This document shows, piece after piece, positions 15,426 through 22,564 of a stretch of DNA of 64,000 bases (its first letter is position 1; the number at the start of each line of letters is the position of its first letter). Made by a program: the position numbers and the translations under genes. The stretch comes from Alphaproteobacteria bacterium HGW-Alphaproteobacteria-18. GTDB lineage: Bacteria; Pseudomonadota; Alphaproteobacteria; Caulobacterales; Hyphomonadaceae. The notes beneath the pieces are model-generated. The model did no database searches. It saw only the letters and a program-made list of their open reading frames with translations, and had not been told where the DNA came from. The stretch is from the NCBI GenBank assembly GCA_002841155.1, contig PHEH01000006.1, positions 124,001-188,000 on the forward strand, read 5' to 3'.

Positions 15426-16592
15426 TCAGAAGGTCATCACTTTGACCGCGTCGAAGTTCTGCACGCCGCCGCCCACACGTTTGGTCGTGTAGAACAGGAC
15501 GTAAGGTTTGGCCGAGTACGGATCACGCAGCACGCGGGCGCCCTGCCGGTCGGCAATCAGGTAAAACCGCTTGAAATCACCAAAGGCGATGGCGGCATTG
15601 CCCTCGCCGATGTCGGGCATGTCTTCCATCTCGGTGACGGGATAGCCCATCACGGTCGCCGCCTCGCCGCCGCTGCCCGGCTGCCAGAGGTATCGCCCAT
15701 CACCATCCTTCAGCTTGCGGACGGCTGACACCGTGCGCCGGTTCATCACAAAGCGGCCATTGGCGCGAAAATGGCTCTTGGGCGCATAAATCAGGTCGAT
15801 CAGCTGATCGGCCGCGTCCGCCTCGCCAAAGTCCCCTGCCACGGAGCCGACCTGCCCCCAGGTATGGGCGCTCTCGGCCACGATGGTATAGTTCAGAAAC
15901 CCCTTCGGCTTGGCCACGCCATTGCCACTCACGAACGCCGCAGACTCCTGCGCGGCAAACGCAATCTCCACCTCATCGGCGAGCCACGCATCAATGTCGG
16001 CATACGCATCTTCCAGGAGCGCCTGCGTCGCTGCCGGCATGGCGTAAAGCTCCCCGGCGGGAAACTCCAGCAGGTCGAGCCCCGTCACCGCCGTTGCCGG
16101 CCGCGCGGCCTCCTCGCCCACCCATTGGGCAGCTGCGCCGAGGCCCACAGGCTTCTTGTAGACGCCAGCCGATGTCTGCCGCACGGTCGCAATCTGACGC
16201 ATCGGGCTGGCCACCATCAGGCGCGCCTCGATCAGCCGGTCGAGTTCAGCGGGCGCCACATGCCCGCCCTCGCTGCCCGTCCCGGTGTTCAGCGATTTCA
16301 GCTCGCGGCCCGCAATGGCGCTGTCGTCCCCGGTGCGCAGATAGCGCGTCCAGCCCTCGCGGTGCTCGTCTTCGGCGGGGTCGGCCCCGCCGCCCGCCTC
16401 CGGCCGCGCCATCTTGACGCTGAGCGCCTCCAGCCGCCGGTCAATCCGGGCAAGCTTTTCATCCGAAAGCGGATCAGCCGCTCCCTTCTTCTCGATCTCG
16501 GCAAGGCGGGCATCATTCGCCTGCCGGTAAGCCTCGAACACAGCCATCATCTCGGCTGTGTCGGCCTTTGCCATTTTGGTTTCCCTGGTCAT
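15426..16592 (-). CDS. GTA major capsid protein gp5 (HK97 family)
   Basis: 388 residues from the ATG at 16592, chosen for the AGGAG five bases upstream; an upstream in-frame start at 16613 is less likely. Helical N-terminal delta/scaffold domain at about 1-105 (EMMAVFEAYRQANDARLAEIEKKG, RIDRRLEALSVKMARP), removed by the gp4 protease in this family. HK97 fold follows: LKSLNTGTGSEGGHVAPAELD, SPMRQIATVRQTSAG, VEIAFAAQESAAFVSGNG, RFVMNRRTVSAVRKLKDGDGRYLWQP, VMGYPVTEMEDMPDI and the C-terminal DPYSAKPYVLFYTTKRVGGG. The best-conserved gene of the cluster. Confidence 0.95.
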   Translation of the reverse strand: MTRETKMAKADTAEMMAVFEAYRQANDARLAEIEKKGAADPLSDEKLARIDRRLEALSVKMARPEAGGGADPAEDEHREGWTRYLRTGDDSAIAGRELKSLNTGTGSEGGHVAPAELDRLIEARLMVASPMRQIATVRQTSAGVYKKPVGLGAAAQWVGEEAARPATAVTGLDLLEFPAGELYAMPAATQALLEDAYADIDAWLADEVEIAFAAQESAAFVSGNGVAKPKGFLNYTIVAESAHTWGQVGSVAGDFGEADAADQLIDLIYAPKSHFRANGRFVMNRRTVSAVRKLKDGDGRYLWQPGSGGEAATVMGYPVTEMEDMPDIGEGNAAIAFGDFKRFYLIADRQGARVLRDPYSAKPYVLFYTTKRVGGGVQNFDAVKVMTF

Positions 16593-16634
16593 GGTGTCTC
16601 CTTTGTTGACCATATTCCACTTACATACGGCGTT

Positions 16635-17054
16635 TCACGCCGCCTGCCTCACGCTCCATCCGGGAACGGAAAATCTTGCGCCTGCCAGCATCGGCGCCTG
16701 CACGAGGGACACTTCCACAAGGTCCACCTCGATCAGCTCACGTCCGCCGCTCAGGCGCGGGCGCCACAGCGAAGGGCGAAACCCGATGGAAAGCCCGCTG
16801 AGGCCGCGCCCCACCAGCGCCAGCGCCCCGGGCGCCTCCACCAGTCCGCGCACATACAATCCGCGCCCATCCTCGATCACGCGCGTCCAGCGCCCGGCGC
16901 GCGCGCCGTCCCGGTGCTGGATCAACATCTCCACGCCATGTCCCGCCCGGCGCAGGCTGCGCGCAAACGCGCCTGCCCGCACAACATCGCCGCCCGTGTC
17001 GGCCACTCCGAAAAGGCTCGCATAGCCTTCAATCAGCACCGGCTCAGCGCGCAT
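16635..17054 (-). CDS. GTA prohead protease gp4 (HK97 family)
   Basis: 139 residues from the ATG at 17054, which overlaps the preceding gene by 11 bases. HK97-type serine protease: IEGYASLFGVADTGGDVV at the start, catalytic His in MLIQHRDGARAG, and the Ser motif GRGLSGLSIGFRP followed by VDLVEVSLVQAPM. It matures the capsid by cutting the gp5 delta domain. It stands between the gp3.5-like gene and the capsid gene, 42 bases before the latter. Confidence 0.92.
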   Translation of the reverse strand: MRAEPVLIEGYASLFGVADTGGDVVRAGAFARSLRRAGHGVEMLIQHRDGARAGRWTRVIEDGRGLYVRGLVEAPGALALVGRGLSGLSIGFRPSLWRPRLSGGRELIEVDLVEVSLVQAPMLAGARFSVPGWSVRQAA

Positions 17055-17289
17055 CGCCCGCCTCCAATGTCCGCTCCATGCGCCCCTCAATCCTGTCCAG
17101 CTGCGCGCGCATGGCGGCCACTTCCGCCTCCAGCCGCGCCAGGCGCTCGGCCACAGGCCGCGATGTGGCCGCCGCTGTTTCCAGCGCCGAAATCCGCTCG
17201 GCCGCCGCGCCTGCCCAGAACATCACGCCCGCGCTCTGCAGCAGAATGGCGAGCACCAGCGCAATCGTCACCTTGCCCTCGATCCTCAT
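17044..17289 (-). CDS. GTA gp3.5-like small membrane coiled-coil protein
   Basis: 81 residues. One membrane helix (VTIALVLAILLQSAGVMFWAGAAA, about 7-30) followed by a heptad-like coiled coil (ERISALETAAATSRPVAERLARLEAEVAAMRAQLDRIEGRM). Lies between portal and protease genes, as orfg3.5 does in Rhodobacter GTAs. Overlaps the portal stop by 4 bases and gp4 by 11 bases. Its function is not established; a membrane anchor or assembly role is possible. Confidence 0.75.
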   Translation of the reverse strand: MRIEGKVTIALVLAILLQSAGVMFWAGAAAERISALETAAATSRPVAERLARLEAEVAAMRAQLDRIEGRMERTLEAGDAR

Positions 17290-18422
17290 GCGCTCACCCC
17301 CGCCAGCGCCCGCTTCTCCTCAAGGCTCAGAAAATCCGCCGCCGCAATCCGTGCCCACAGCGCCTCCCGCTCGGCCGACAGCGCCGGCACAGCGTCAAGA
17401 TCAAGGCGCACTTCGATGTCCTCGCCAAACGGCTCGTCCAGCCAGCTGGAAAGCGCCCCGGCAAAGCGCTGCGCCAGCGGCAGAACGGTCATCCGCCAGA
17501 AAGCCGCATTCGCCTCACGATAATTCGCATACGTATTGTCTCCCGGCATCCCCAGCAGCATCGGCGGCACGCCGAGCGCCAGCGCGATCTCTCTTGCCGC
17601 CGCGCTGCGCGTCTCCTGAAAATCCATCTCGGCGGGCGAGAGCGACAGCGCCTGCCATTGCAGGCCGCCTTCCAGCAGCATCGGCCGCCCGGCATTGCCC
17701 GCCCCGGAAAAGCTCTGCGCGAGTTCTTCCTTCAGCCGGTCAAACTGGTCGGCCGGTATCCGCCCGCCCCCGCCATAAACCAGCGCGCCCGAAGGCTTGG
17801 CCGCATTGTCGATCAGAGATTTGGCCCAGTCGGCCCCCGCATTGTGCAGGTCCAGCGCCCGGCGCGCGGCCGCCAGCGGCGGCAGGCCCATCGCCTCATC
17901 GGCCGGGTTATAGAGCTTCACCTGCATCAGCGGGCACCATCCGCCCGCCTCGCGCCCCACGCGCCGCTCGCTACCCTGGCCTTTCACCGCCCAGGCCGCC
18001 ACCCAGCCTCGGCCATCCTTCACCGGGCGCACGCGGCCCGTGCGAATGGGATAGAGCGCCGCCACAGCGCGCTCGCCGGGCAGGCGCACAGCCTCCACGA
18101 AAGCATTCCCCGTCAGCAGAAGCTCCGTATACACTGCTTCCAGGAAACCTGCCGTCGCCGCTTCCGGCATTGGCTGGCGCATCAGGCGCGCCACGCCCTC
18201 ATGCGCAGACTTCAGCGGAATGGAGGCGGCCGCTTCGGCCACCATGCGCACACAGCGATAGGCCACGGCGTTCTTCAGATAGCCGTCGCGCGTCAACGCC
18301 CCGGCCTCGCGCGATCCCCAGCTCGCAGCCCGCGGCTCGCTCAGCGCCACCAGCGGCCACTCCATAGGGCCGGCCGATTTCAGCTCCTGGCTTGATTTTG
18401 CGAATGGCCAATTCCAGTTCAA
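17286..18422 (-). CDS. GTA portal protein gp3 (HK97 family)
   Basis: 378 residues from the TTG at 18422, which has GGGAG seven bases upstream and gives the usual opening (WPFAKSSQELKSAGP). The frame continues upstream to 18536, but those residues look unlike portal proteins. Family landmarks: LTRDGYLKNAVAYRCVRMVAEAAASIPL, ELLLTGNAFVEAVRLPG, DWAKSLIDNAAKPSGALVYGGGG, EMDFQETRSAAAREIALALGVPPMLLGMPGDNTYANYREA. The portal is the DNA gate of the head and the motor partner of the terminase. It is the first structural gene here; no terminase gene precedes it. Confidence 0.93.
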   Translation of the reverse strand: MNWNWPFAKSSQELKSAGPMEWPLVALSEPRAASWGSREAGALTRDGYLKNAVAYRCVRMVAEAAASIPLKSAHEGVARLMRQPMPEAATAGFLEAVYTELLLTGNAFVEAVRLPGERAVAALYPIRTGRVRPVKDGRGWVAAWAVKGQGSERRVGREAGGWCPLMQVKLYNPADEAMGLPPLAAARRALDLHNAGADWAKSLIDNAAKPSGALVYGGGGRIPADQFDRLKEELAQSFSGAGNAGRPMLLEGGLQWQALSLSPAEMDFQETRSAAAREIALALGVPPMLLGMPGDNTYANYREANAAFWRMTVLPLAQRFAGALSSWLDEPFGEDIEVRLDLDAVPALSAEREALWARIAAADFLSLEEKRALAGVSA

Positions 18423-18510
18423 TGTCCCGCTCCCTGGTCGCTGCCGGCTCACATCCGACAGGGCCAATTCTGGGCCGCCTTCACCCCCCGCCGGATTGGC
18501 GGGCGTGTAT

Positions 18511-18526
18511 TTTCGGCGCACCGAAA
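18511..18526. promoter_or_regulatory. palindromic operator-like site between GTA portal and parA
   Basis: TTTCGG-CGCA-CCGAAA, a 6+6 perfect inverted repeat, lies in the 234-base region (18423-18656) between the divergent GTA portal and parA genes. It is about 90 bases upstream of the portal TTG and 131 bases upstream of the parA ATG. Size and symmetry suit a dimeric regulator, but no known regulator is recognised from the motif and it could be chance. The rest of the gap shows no clear -35/-10 pair. Confidence 0.4.
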
Positions 18527-18656
18527 TCCGCGTCACTGAATCATTGACGTTTTTTTATGCGGCAGACCGCCTCAATTGCGGGGATAACGGGTGGTCTTGC
18601 CCCCCCAAATCTGGCAAGAGCCGGGGCTCCGCCAAAGACAGGAACAGAATCGCAAA

Positions 18657-19541
18657 ATGTCTGCTCGCGTCATATCGATCGCCAATTCCAAAGGCGGTGT
18701 CGGCAAAACAACCACCTGCGTCAGCCTTGCAGAGGCCTTCGCGGCCTCTGGCATGCGCACGCTGGTGATCGACCTCGACACCCAGGCCAACGCCTCGCTG
18801 CTGATCTTCGGCAACAATGGCGACGAACACCTGTTCGAAGCCATCAACGACTACATGACCATCTCCGACTGGCTGCTGGAGAACTTCTTCGCGAATGAGC
18901 AGCGCCGCCTGGGTGAATTCATCATCACCGATGCCAGCGATGTCAGCTTCAAGGGCAAGCCCCTGCCCCTGGACCTCATCCCGTCCTCGCCGCGCCTGCG
19001 GAAAACCGAGCGCGAACTGATCTTCGAGCTGACCGCCAAGGGCTACGCCATGGAGGCGCTGCAAAACCAGGTCGGCCGTCGCCTACGCGATGATCTCAAC
19101 CTCCTCAAGGCGCAGTATGACGTCATCCTCTTCGATTGCCCGCCCGGCATATCGGTGATGACCGAATCCGTCCTCGCCGCCAGCCACCTGATCATCGTGC
19201 CGACGATCCCCGATTTCATGTCCACGCTGGGGCTCGACCTCTTCACTGGCGACATCATGAAGAATCTGCGAGACCGGGACATCGAAACGCTCCCTTGCGT
19301 CCTCGCCACCCGGTATGATGGCTCTTCCCATCAGCAGGTCGTGCTCGGCGCCATGCGGGATGCGTCCAGTGCTGCGGAGACGGAATTTGCGATGTTCAAG
19401 ACCGTGATCCCGATGAAGCCCGGCTTTGCCTCCAACCCCATCGAGCTCGGCCCAGACCCCACGCTGCAGGCCAAATGGTCGGGCGAAGCGCTTGCAATCA
19501 TCGAACAGCTCCTCGCCGAAGTCCGGGAGAAAGTTGCATGA
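18657..19541 (+). CDS. ParA/Soj-family ATPase
   Basis: 294 residues from the ATG at 18657. Deviant Walker A KGGVGKTTT (residues 12-20), switch region VIDLDTQANASLL, Walker B-like VILFDCPPGISVMTE, then VPTIPDFMSTLGLDL. There is no N-terminal helix-turn-helix, so this is the chromosomal/orphan type Ib-like ParA, not a plasmid ParA. The sequence does not match MipZ. Such ATPases position DNA, protein clusters or organelles on the nucleoid. It is divergent from the GTA cluster and overlaps the next gene by 4 bases, so the partner is probably translated with it. The stop is 799 bases from the HU gene's 3' end. Confidence 0.9.
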   Translation: MSARVISIANSKGGVGKTTTCVSLAEAFAASGMRTLVIDLDTQANASLLIFGNNGDEHLFEAINDYMTISDWLLENFFANEQRRLGEFIITDASDVSFKGKPLPLDLIPSSPRLRKTERELIFELTAKGYAMEALQNQVGRRLRDDLNLLKAQYDVILFDCPPGISVMTESVLAASHLIIVPTIPDFMSTLGLDLFTGDIMKNLRDRDIETLPCVLATRYDGSSHQQVVLGAMRDASSAAETEFAMFKTVIPMKPGFASNPIELGPDPTLQAKWSGEALAIIEQLLAEVREKVA

Positions 19542-20158
19542 CCGAGCTTGGCGGCGTGCCCGGCGCAGATGCCCTGCGCGCCCTTCTCGGCCTGCAAGCT
19601 GAGCTTTCCGGCGCTGTCACGGACAAGGAATGGTCCGCTGCCGCCGGCATGATCGTCAAGAAGCTACTGCTTTCGGCCGGGCAGACGCCAGAAAGCCTCG
19701 CCGTCATCAAGGCCGCCGTTGGCGAAGAGATCTTCACGGCGCAGCTGAAATCCCTCACCCACCATCAGGCCCGCCAGCTCGCCCGCCGCCTCGAAAAGCG
19801 CGTACCCGACTTTGAAGTCTCCACCGCCTCGGCCGCCGTCGCCCATGCGCGCAAACTGCTCGCCGCCGTCAAACTGCCCGAGCCCCGCGAGGAAATCGAT
19901 CCGGGCCCGCGCCCTCTGCTCGATCCCGTCTCGCGTGACGTTCCTCCGCCCCCAGCGGAAAAAGAACCCGCGCCCGAGAACGAAACGCCCGAAGAGGCTG
20001 ACGCAGAAGCCGAAGAGAAAAAAGACCCCTGGAGCAAACCCTCCGTCAGCCTCTCGGACGAGGCAGAGACCGAAAAAGAAACTACCGACACCGACTCCAG
20101 CCCGCCTCCACCGCCCGCTGGCAGCTCCTATTTCGGCCGCCGCTCCTTCCGCACCTAG
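19538..20158 (+). CDS. hypothetical partner of ParA with acidic, proline-rich tail
   Basis: 206 residues; ATG overlaps the parA stop (ATGA). The N-terminal half (1-115) is helical (ADALRALLGLQAELSG, KEWSAAAGMIVKKLLLSAG, HHQARQLARRLEKRVPDFE, AVAHARKLLAAVKLP). The C-terminal half is low complexity, rich in Pro, Glu and Asp (EKEPAPENETPEEADAEAEEK) and ends SSYFGRRSFRT. No ParB nuclease domain or DNA-binding helix-turn-helix is visible, so it is not a classical ParB; it may be the adaptor that links ParA to its cargo. Family not recognised. Confidence 0.75.
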   Translation: MTELGGVPGADALRALLGLQAELSGAVTDKEWSAAAGMIVKKLLLSAGQTPESLAVIKAAVGEEIFTAQLKSLTHHQARQLARRLEKRVPDFEVSTASAAVAHARKLLAAVKLPEPREEIDPGPRPLLDPVSRDVPPPPAEKEPAPENETPEEADAEAEEKKDPWSKPSVSLSDEAETEKETTDTDSSPPPPPAGSSYFGRRSFRT

Positions 20159-20181
20159 CTAGAACCATAACGCCACTTACC

Positions 20182-20250
20182 CCTCTCCCGCTTGCGGGAG
20201 AGGAGGGACCCATTGCGCAGCAATGGGAGGTGAGGGCCGCCCAAAGGGCG
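20182..20250. repeat. cluster of three small palindromes (REP-like)
   Basis: Three hairpins in tandem between the ParA partner and HU genes: CCTCTCCCGC-tt-GCGGGAGAGG at 20182-20203, CCATTGC-GCA-GCAATGG just after it, and a GCCGCCC/GGGCG stem near 20236-20250. The composition and arrangement resemble intergenic palindromes such as the family A element at 3200-3319, but the arms differ in sequence. No coding potential seen. Confidence 0.7.
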
Positions 20251-20276
20251 TAAAACCATCCCCCCCTCCCAGACAC

Positions 20277-20316
20277 AAAAAAACCCGGCCTGCATCTCCT
20301 GCGGGCCGGGCTTTTC
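20277..20316. terminator. bidirectional Rho-independent terminator between parA module and HU
   Basis: CCCGGCC (20285-20291) pairs with GGCCGGG (20305-20311). On the plus strand the stem is followed by CTTTTCC; on the minus strand it is followed by an unbroken run of T complementary to the A run at 20277-20284. It therefore ends transcription from both the parA module and the convergent HU gene. Confidence 0.88.
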
Positions 20317-20339
20317 CTGTCAGGCTTTAAGCCGAAAGC

Positions 20340-20759
20340 TTAGAGCACGCGGTCCTTGAGATCCTTGGACGGACGGAACGCGACCTTCTTGGAAGCCTTG
20401 ATCTTGATCGATTCGCCGGTCGCCGGGTTGCGGCCCATGCGGGCGGCGGTCTTGCGGACCTGCAGGATGCCGAGGCCGGAAATACGCAGTTTCTTGCCTT
20501 TTTTCAGGTGGCCGCCCATGCGGTCGATGAGATCGCTGACCACAGCTTCGGCTTGCTTCTTGGGCAGTTCGTGCGCCTCGGAGAGTTCTACAGCCAGATG
20601 CTTCAGCGTCAGCACATCAGGTACAGCCTTCTTTGCCGGGGCTTTGGCGGCTGCCGCTTTCGGGGCAGCTTTGGGAGCTGCAACTTTCTTGACGGGCGCC
20701 TTCTTCACAGGTGCCTTGCGCGCAGCAACTTTCTTTGCGGGTGTCGGTTTAACGGCCAT
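20340..20759 (-). CDS. HU-family DNA-binding protein with Lys/Ala-rich N-terminal tail
   Basis: 139 residues from the ATG at 20759. Residues about 1-46 form a Lys/Ala/Pro tail with AKK/VKKA repeats, like the C-terminal tails of histone H1. Residues about 47-139 are the HU/IHF core (LTLKHLAVELSEAHELPKKQAEAVVSDLIDRM, LRISGLGILQVRKTAARMGRNPATGESI with the RNP arm, VAFRPSKDLKDRV). HU bends and compacts DNA; the tail should add non-specific DNA contact. It is alone between two operons, with the terminator above. The 282 bases upstream (20760-21041) hold its promoter region. Confidence 0.92.
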   Translation of the reverse strand: MAVKPTPAKKVAARKAPVKKAPVKKVAAPKAAPKAAAAKAPAKKAVPDVLTLKHLAVELSEAHELPKKQAEAVVSDLIDRMGGHLKKGKKLRISGLGILQVRKTAARMGRNPATGESIKIKASKKVAFRPSKDLKDRVL

Positions 20760-21041
20760 GTCAGTTTCCTCTGTCAGCCAGTGTATGCAGTAAAGCAGCC
20801 TGAAAACGGGGGTTTTTAGCCTGCCGGGGTAATCCTGTTGAGGAGAATGCCTCAAGGCGCGTTCGCATATCGCCCCCTGAGCGCCAGTGCAAGCGTTGCC
20901 TGCCACCTCTGAGACATAGCCCAAACTGGCGAAACCGTATCAATCGGCAACAGCGCCCCATTTTCCCGACGCGTAACAGTGCGCCACAAATACTTATGGC
21001 CCACCATGACACAGCCTGATCTGGGAGAGGATTACACTTCC
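20760..21041. other. HU promoter region / lpd downstream gap, no gene seen
   Basis: The 282 bases between the HU start and the lpd stop, both on the minus strand, hold no convincing ORF. A TTGCAC-N17-TATGCG pair on the minus strand is a weak promoter candidate for HU. No terminator with a U-tract is seen behind lpd, so readthrough into HU is possible. Confidence 0.4.
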
Positions 21042-22457
21042 TTAAACATGCAACACGCGGCCTTCTGCATCCAGTACGGCCTCATGCATCGTCTCTGACA
21101 ATGTTGGGTGCGGGAAGACGGTGTGGATCAGATCCTGCTCGGTGAGTTCGCCCTGGCGCGCGATAACATAGCCCTGGATCAGCTCGGTCACTTCGGCGCC
21201 GATCATATGGGCGCCGAGCAGCTCGCCGGTCTTCCTGTCGAAGATCGTCTTCACGAGACCATTCTCCGCCCCCAGAGCAATCGCCTTGCCATTGCCGATG
21301 AAGGGGAAGCGGCCGACCTTGATGTCATAGCCCTTGGCCTTGGCAGCGGCCTCCGTGAGGCCGACGCTTGCCACCTGCGGATGGGAATAGGTGCAGCCCG
21401 GAATATTTGAGGCGTCAAACGGCTCGGCATGGTTTTTCCCATGGATGCCTTCGACACACATCACGCCCTCATGGCTGGCCTTGTGGGCGAGCCAGGGCGG
21501 GCCGGTGAGATCGCCAATGGCATAGAGGCCAGGCACACCGGTGCGGCCAAAGCCATCGACCACGACATGGGTTTTCTCAACCTTCACGCCGAGCGTTTCG
21601 AGGCCGAGATTCTCCACATTCCCCACGATGCCGACAGCGAGGATGACGCGGTCGAATTCCTTCGTTTCCTTCTTGCCATCCTTCGTGGTGATCTCGGCCG
21701 TGACCGTGTTCTTGCCGGGCTTCACATTCTCGACCTTGGCGCCGGTGAGGATGTTCATGCCCTGCTTCTTGAAATCCTTCTCGGCGAGGCCGGAGATTTC
21801 CGCGTCCTCGACGGGAAGGATGCGATCCATCACTTCAGCGACGGTCACCTCGCTGCCAAGCTCGTTATAGAAGCTCGCAAACTCGATGCCGATGGCGCCC
21901 GAGCCGATGACCAGCAGGCGTTTTGGCATCACATCCGGCGTCATCGCCTCGCGATAGGTCCAGACAAGCTTGCCATCGGCCTTCAGCCCCGCCTGCGGAA
22001 TATCGCGGGCGCGGGCGCCGGTGGCCAGCATAACATGTTTGGCCGTATACGGCGTATCCTTGCCATCCTTGCCCTTGACGATGACCTTGGGCGCGGGCGC
22101 GCCTTTCTCCAGGCGGGCTGTGCCCTCGATCACGTCGATCTTGTTTTTCTTCATCAGGAATTTGACGCCGCCGGAAAGCTGGGCGGCGATACCGCGCGAG
22201 CGTTTGACGATGGTTTCGAGATCAAAAGACGGGTTCTCGATTTTCAGGCCGAAGGATTTGGCGTGTTTGGCCAGATGCAGCACCTCGGCCGAGCGCAGCA
22301 GCGCCTTGGTCGGGATGCAGCCCCAGTTGAGACAGATGCCGCCGAGGCTCTCGCGCTCGACAATCGCCGTCTTCATGCCGAGCTGGCTCGCCCGGATCGC
22401 CGCAACATAGCCGCCGGGACCAGAGCCGATGACGATGAGGTCGTATTGGGTGGACAT
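21042..22457 (-). CDS. lpdA: dihydrolipoyl dehydrogenase (E3 of pyruvate dehydrogenase)
   Basis: 471 residues, normal for E3. FAD-binding GSGPGGYVAAIRASQLG near residue 11, redox disulfide GGICLNWGCIPTKALL (Cys near 42 and 47), NAD-binding GSGAIGIEFASFYNELG, second FAD motif GLYAIGDLTGPPWLAHKASHEG and the C-terminal catalytic HPHPTLSE region (TVFPHPTLSETMHEAV). Reoxidises the dihydrolipoyl groups of the E2 subunit, passing electrons to NAD. Last gene of the pdh operon, 107 bases after pdhC, separated from it by a palindromic repeat. Confidence 0.97.
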   Translation of the reverse strand: MSTQYDLIVIGSGPGGYVAAIRASQLGMKTAIVERESLGGICLNWGCIPTKALLRSAEVLHLAKHAKSFGLKIENPSFDLETIVKRSRGIAAQLSGGVKFLMKKNKIDVIEGTARLEKGAPAPKVIVKGKDGKDTPYTAKHVMLATGARARDIPQAGLKADGKLVWTYREAMTPDVMPKRLLVIGSGAIGIEFASFYNELGSEVTVAEVMDRILPVEDAEISGLAEKDFKKQGMNILTGAKVENVKPGKNTVTAEITTKDGKKETKEFDRVILAVGIVGNVENLGLETLGVKVEKTHVVVDGFGRTGVPGLYAIGDLTGPPWLAHKASHEGVMCVEGIHGKNHAEPFDASNIPGCTYSHPQVASVGLTEAAAKAKGYDIKVGRFPFIGNGKAIALGAENGLVKTIFDRKTGELLGAHMIGAEVTELIQGYVIARQGELTEQDLIHTVFPHPTLSETMHEAVLDAEGRVLHV

Positions 22458-22480
22458 TTGAATTCTCCTGGACGTAGACG

Positions 22481-22545
22481 GCTCATGGTGAGCGAAGTCG
22501 AACCATGGGCCACCCGCGCATCCTTCGACTTCGCTCAGGATGAGC
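22481..22545. repeat. palindromic repeat (family B) between pdhC and lpdA
   Basis: Two 27-base arms at 22481-22507 and 22519-22545 are near reverse complements of each other. Each arm is also a hairpin: CATGG..CCATG in the first, CATCC..GGATG in the second, around a shared TGAGCGAAGTCGAA-type core. The arms differ by paired changes that keep each small hairpin intact. The same element, with perfect arms, lies at 56548-56621. Sits inside the pdh operon, so it is transcribed. Confidence 0.85.
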
Positions 22546-22564
22546 TACCCTCTCAATTAACCAG

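Noticed and set aside
15771-18395. 874-codon open frame on the plus strand across the GTA genes
   Set aside because: It lies antisense to the portal, protease and capsid genes, has no family motifs, and results from high-GC codon bias (few stop codons in the opposite frame).
17286-18536. Portal start at 18536
   Set aside because: The first 38 residues from that start do not resemble portal proteins; TTG at 18422 has a ribosome site and gives the expected opening.
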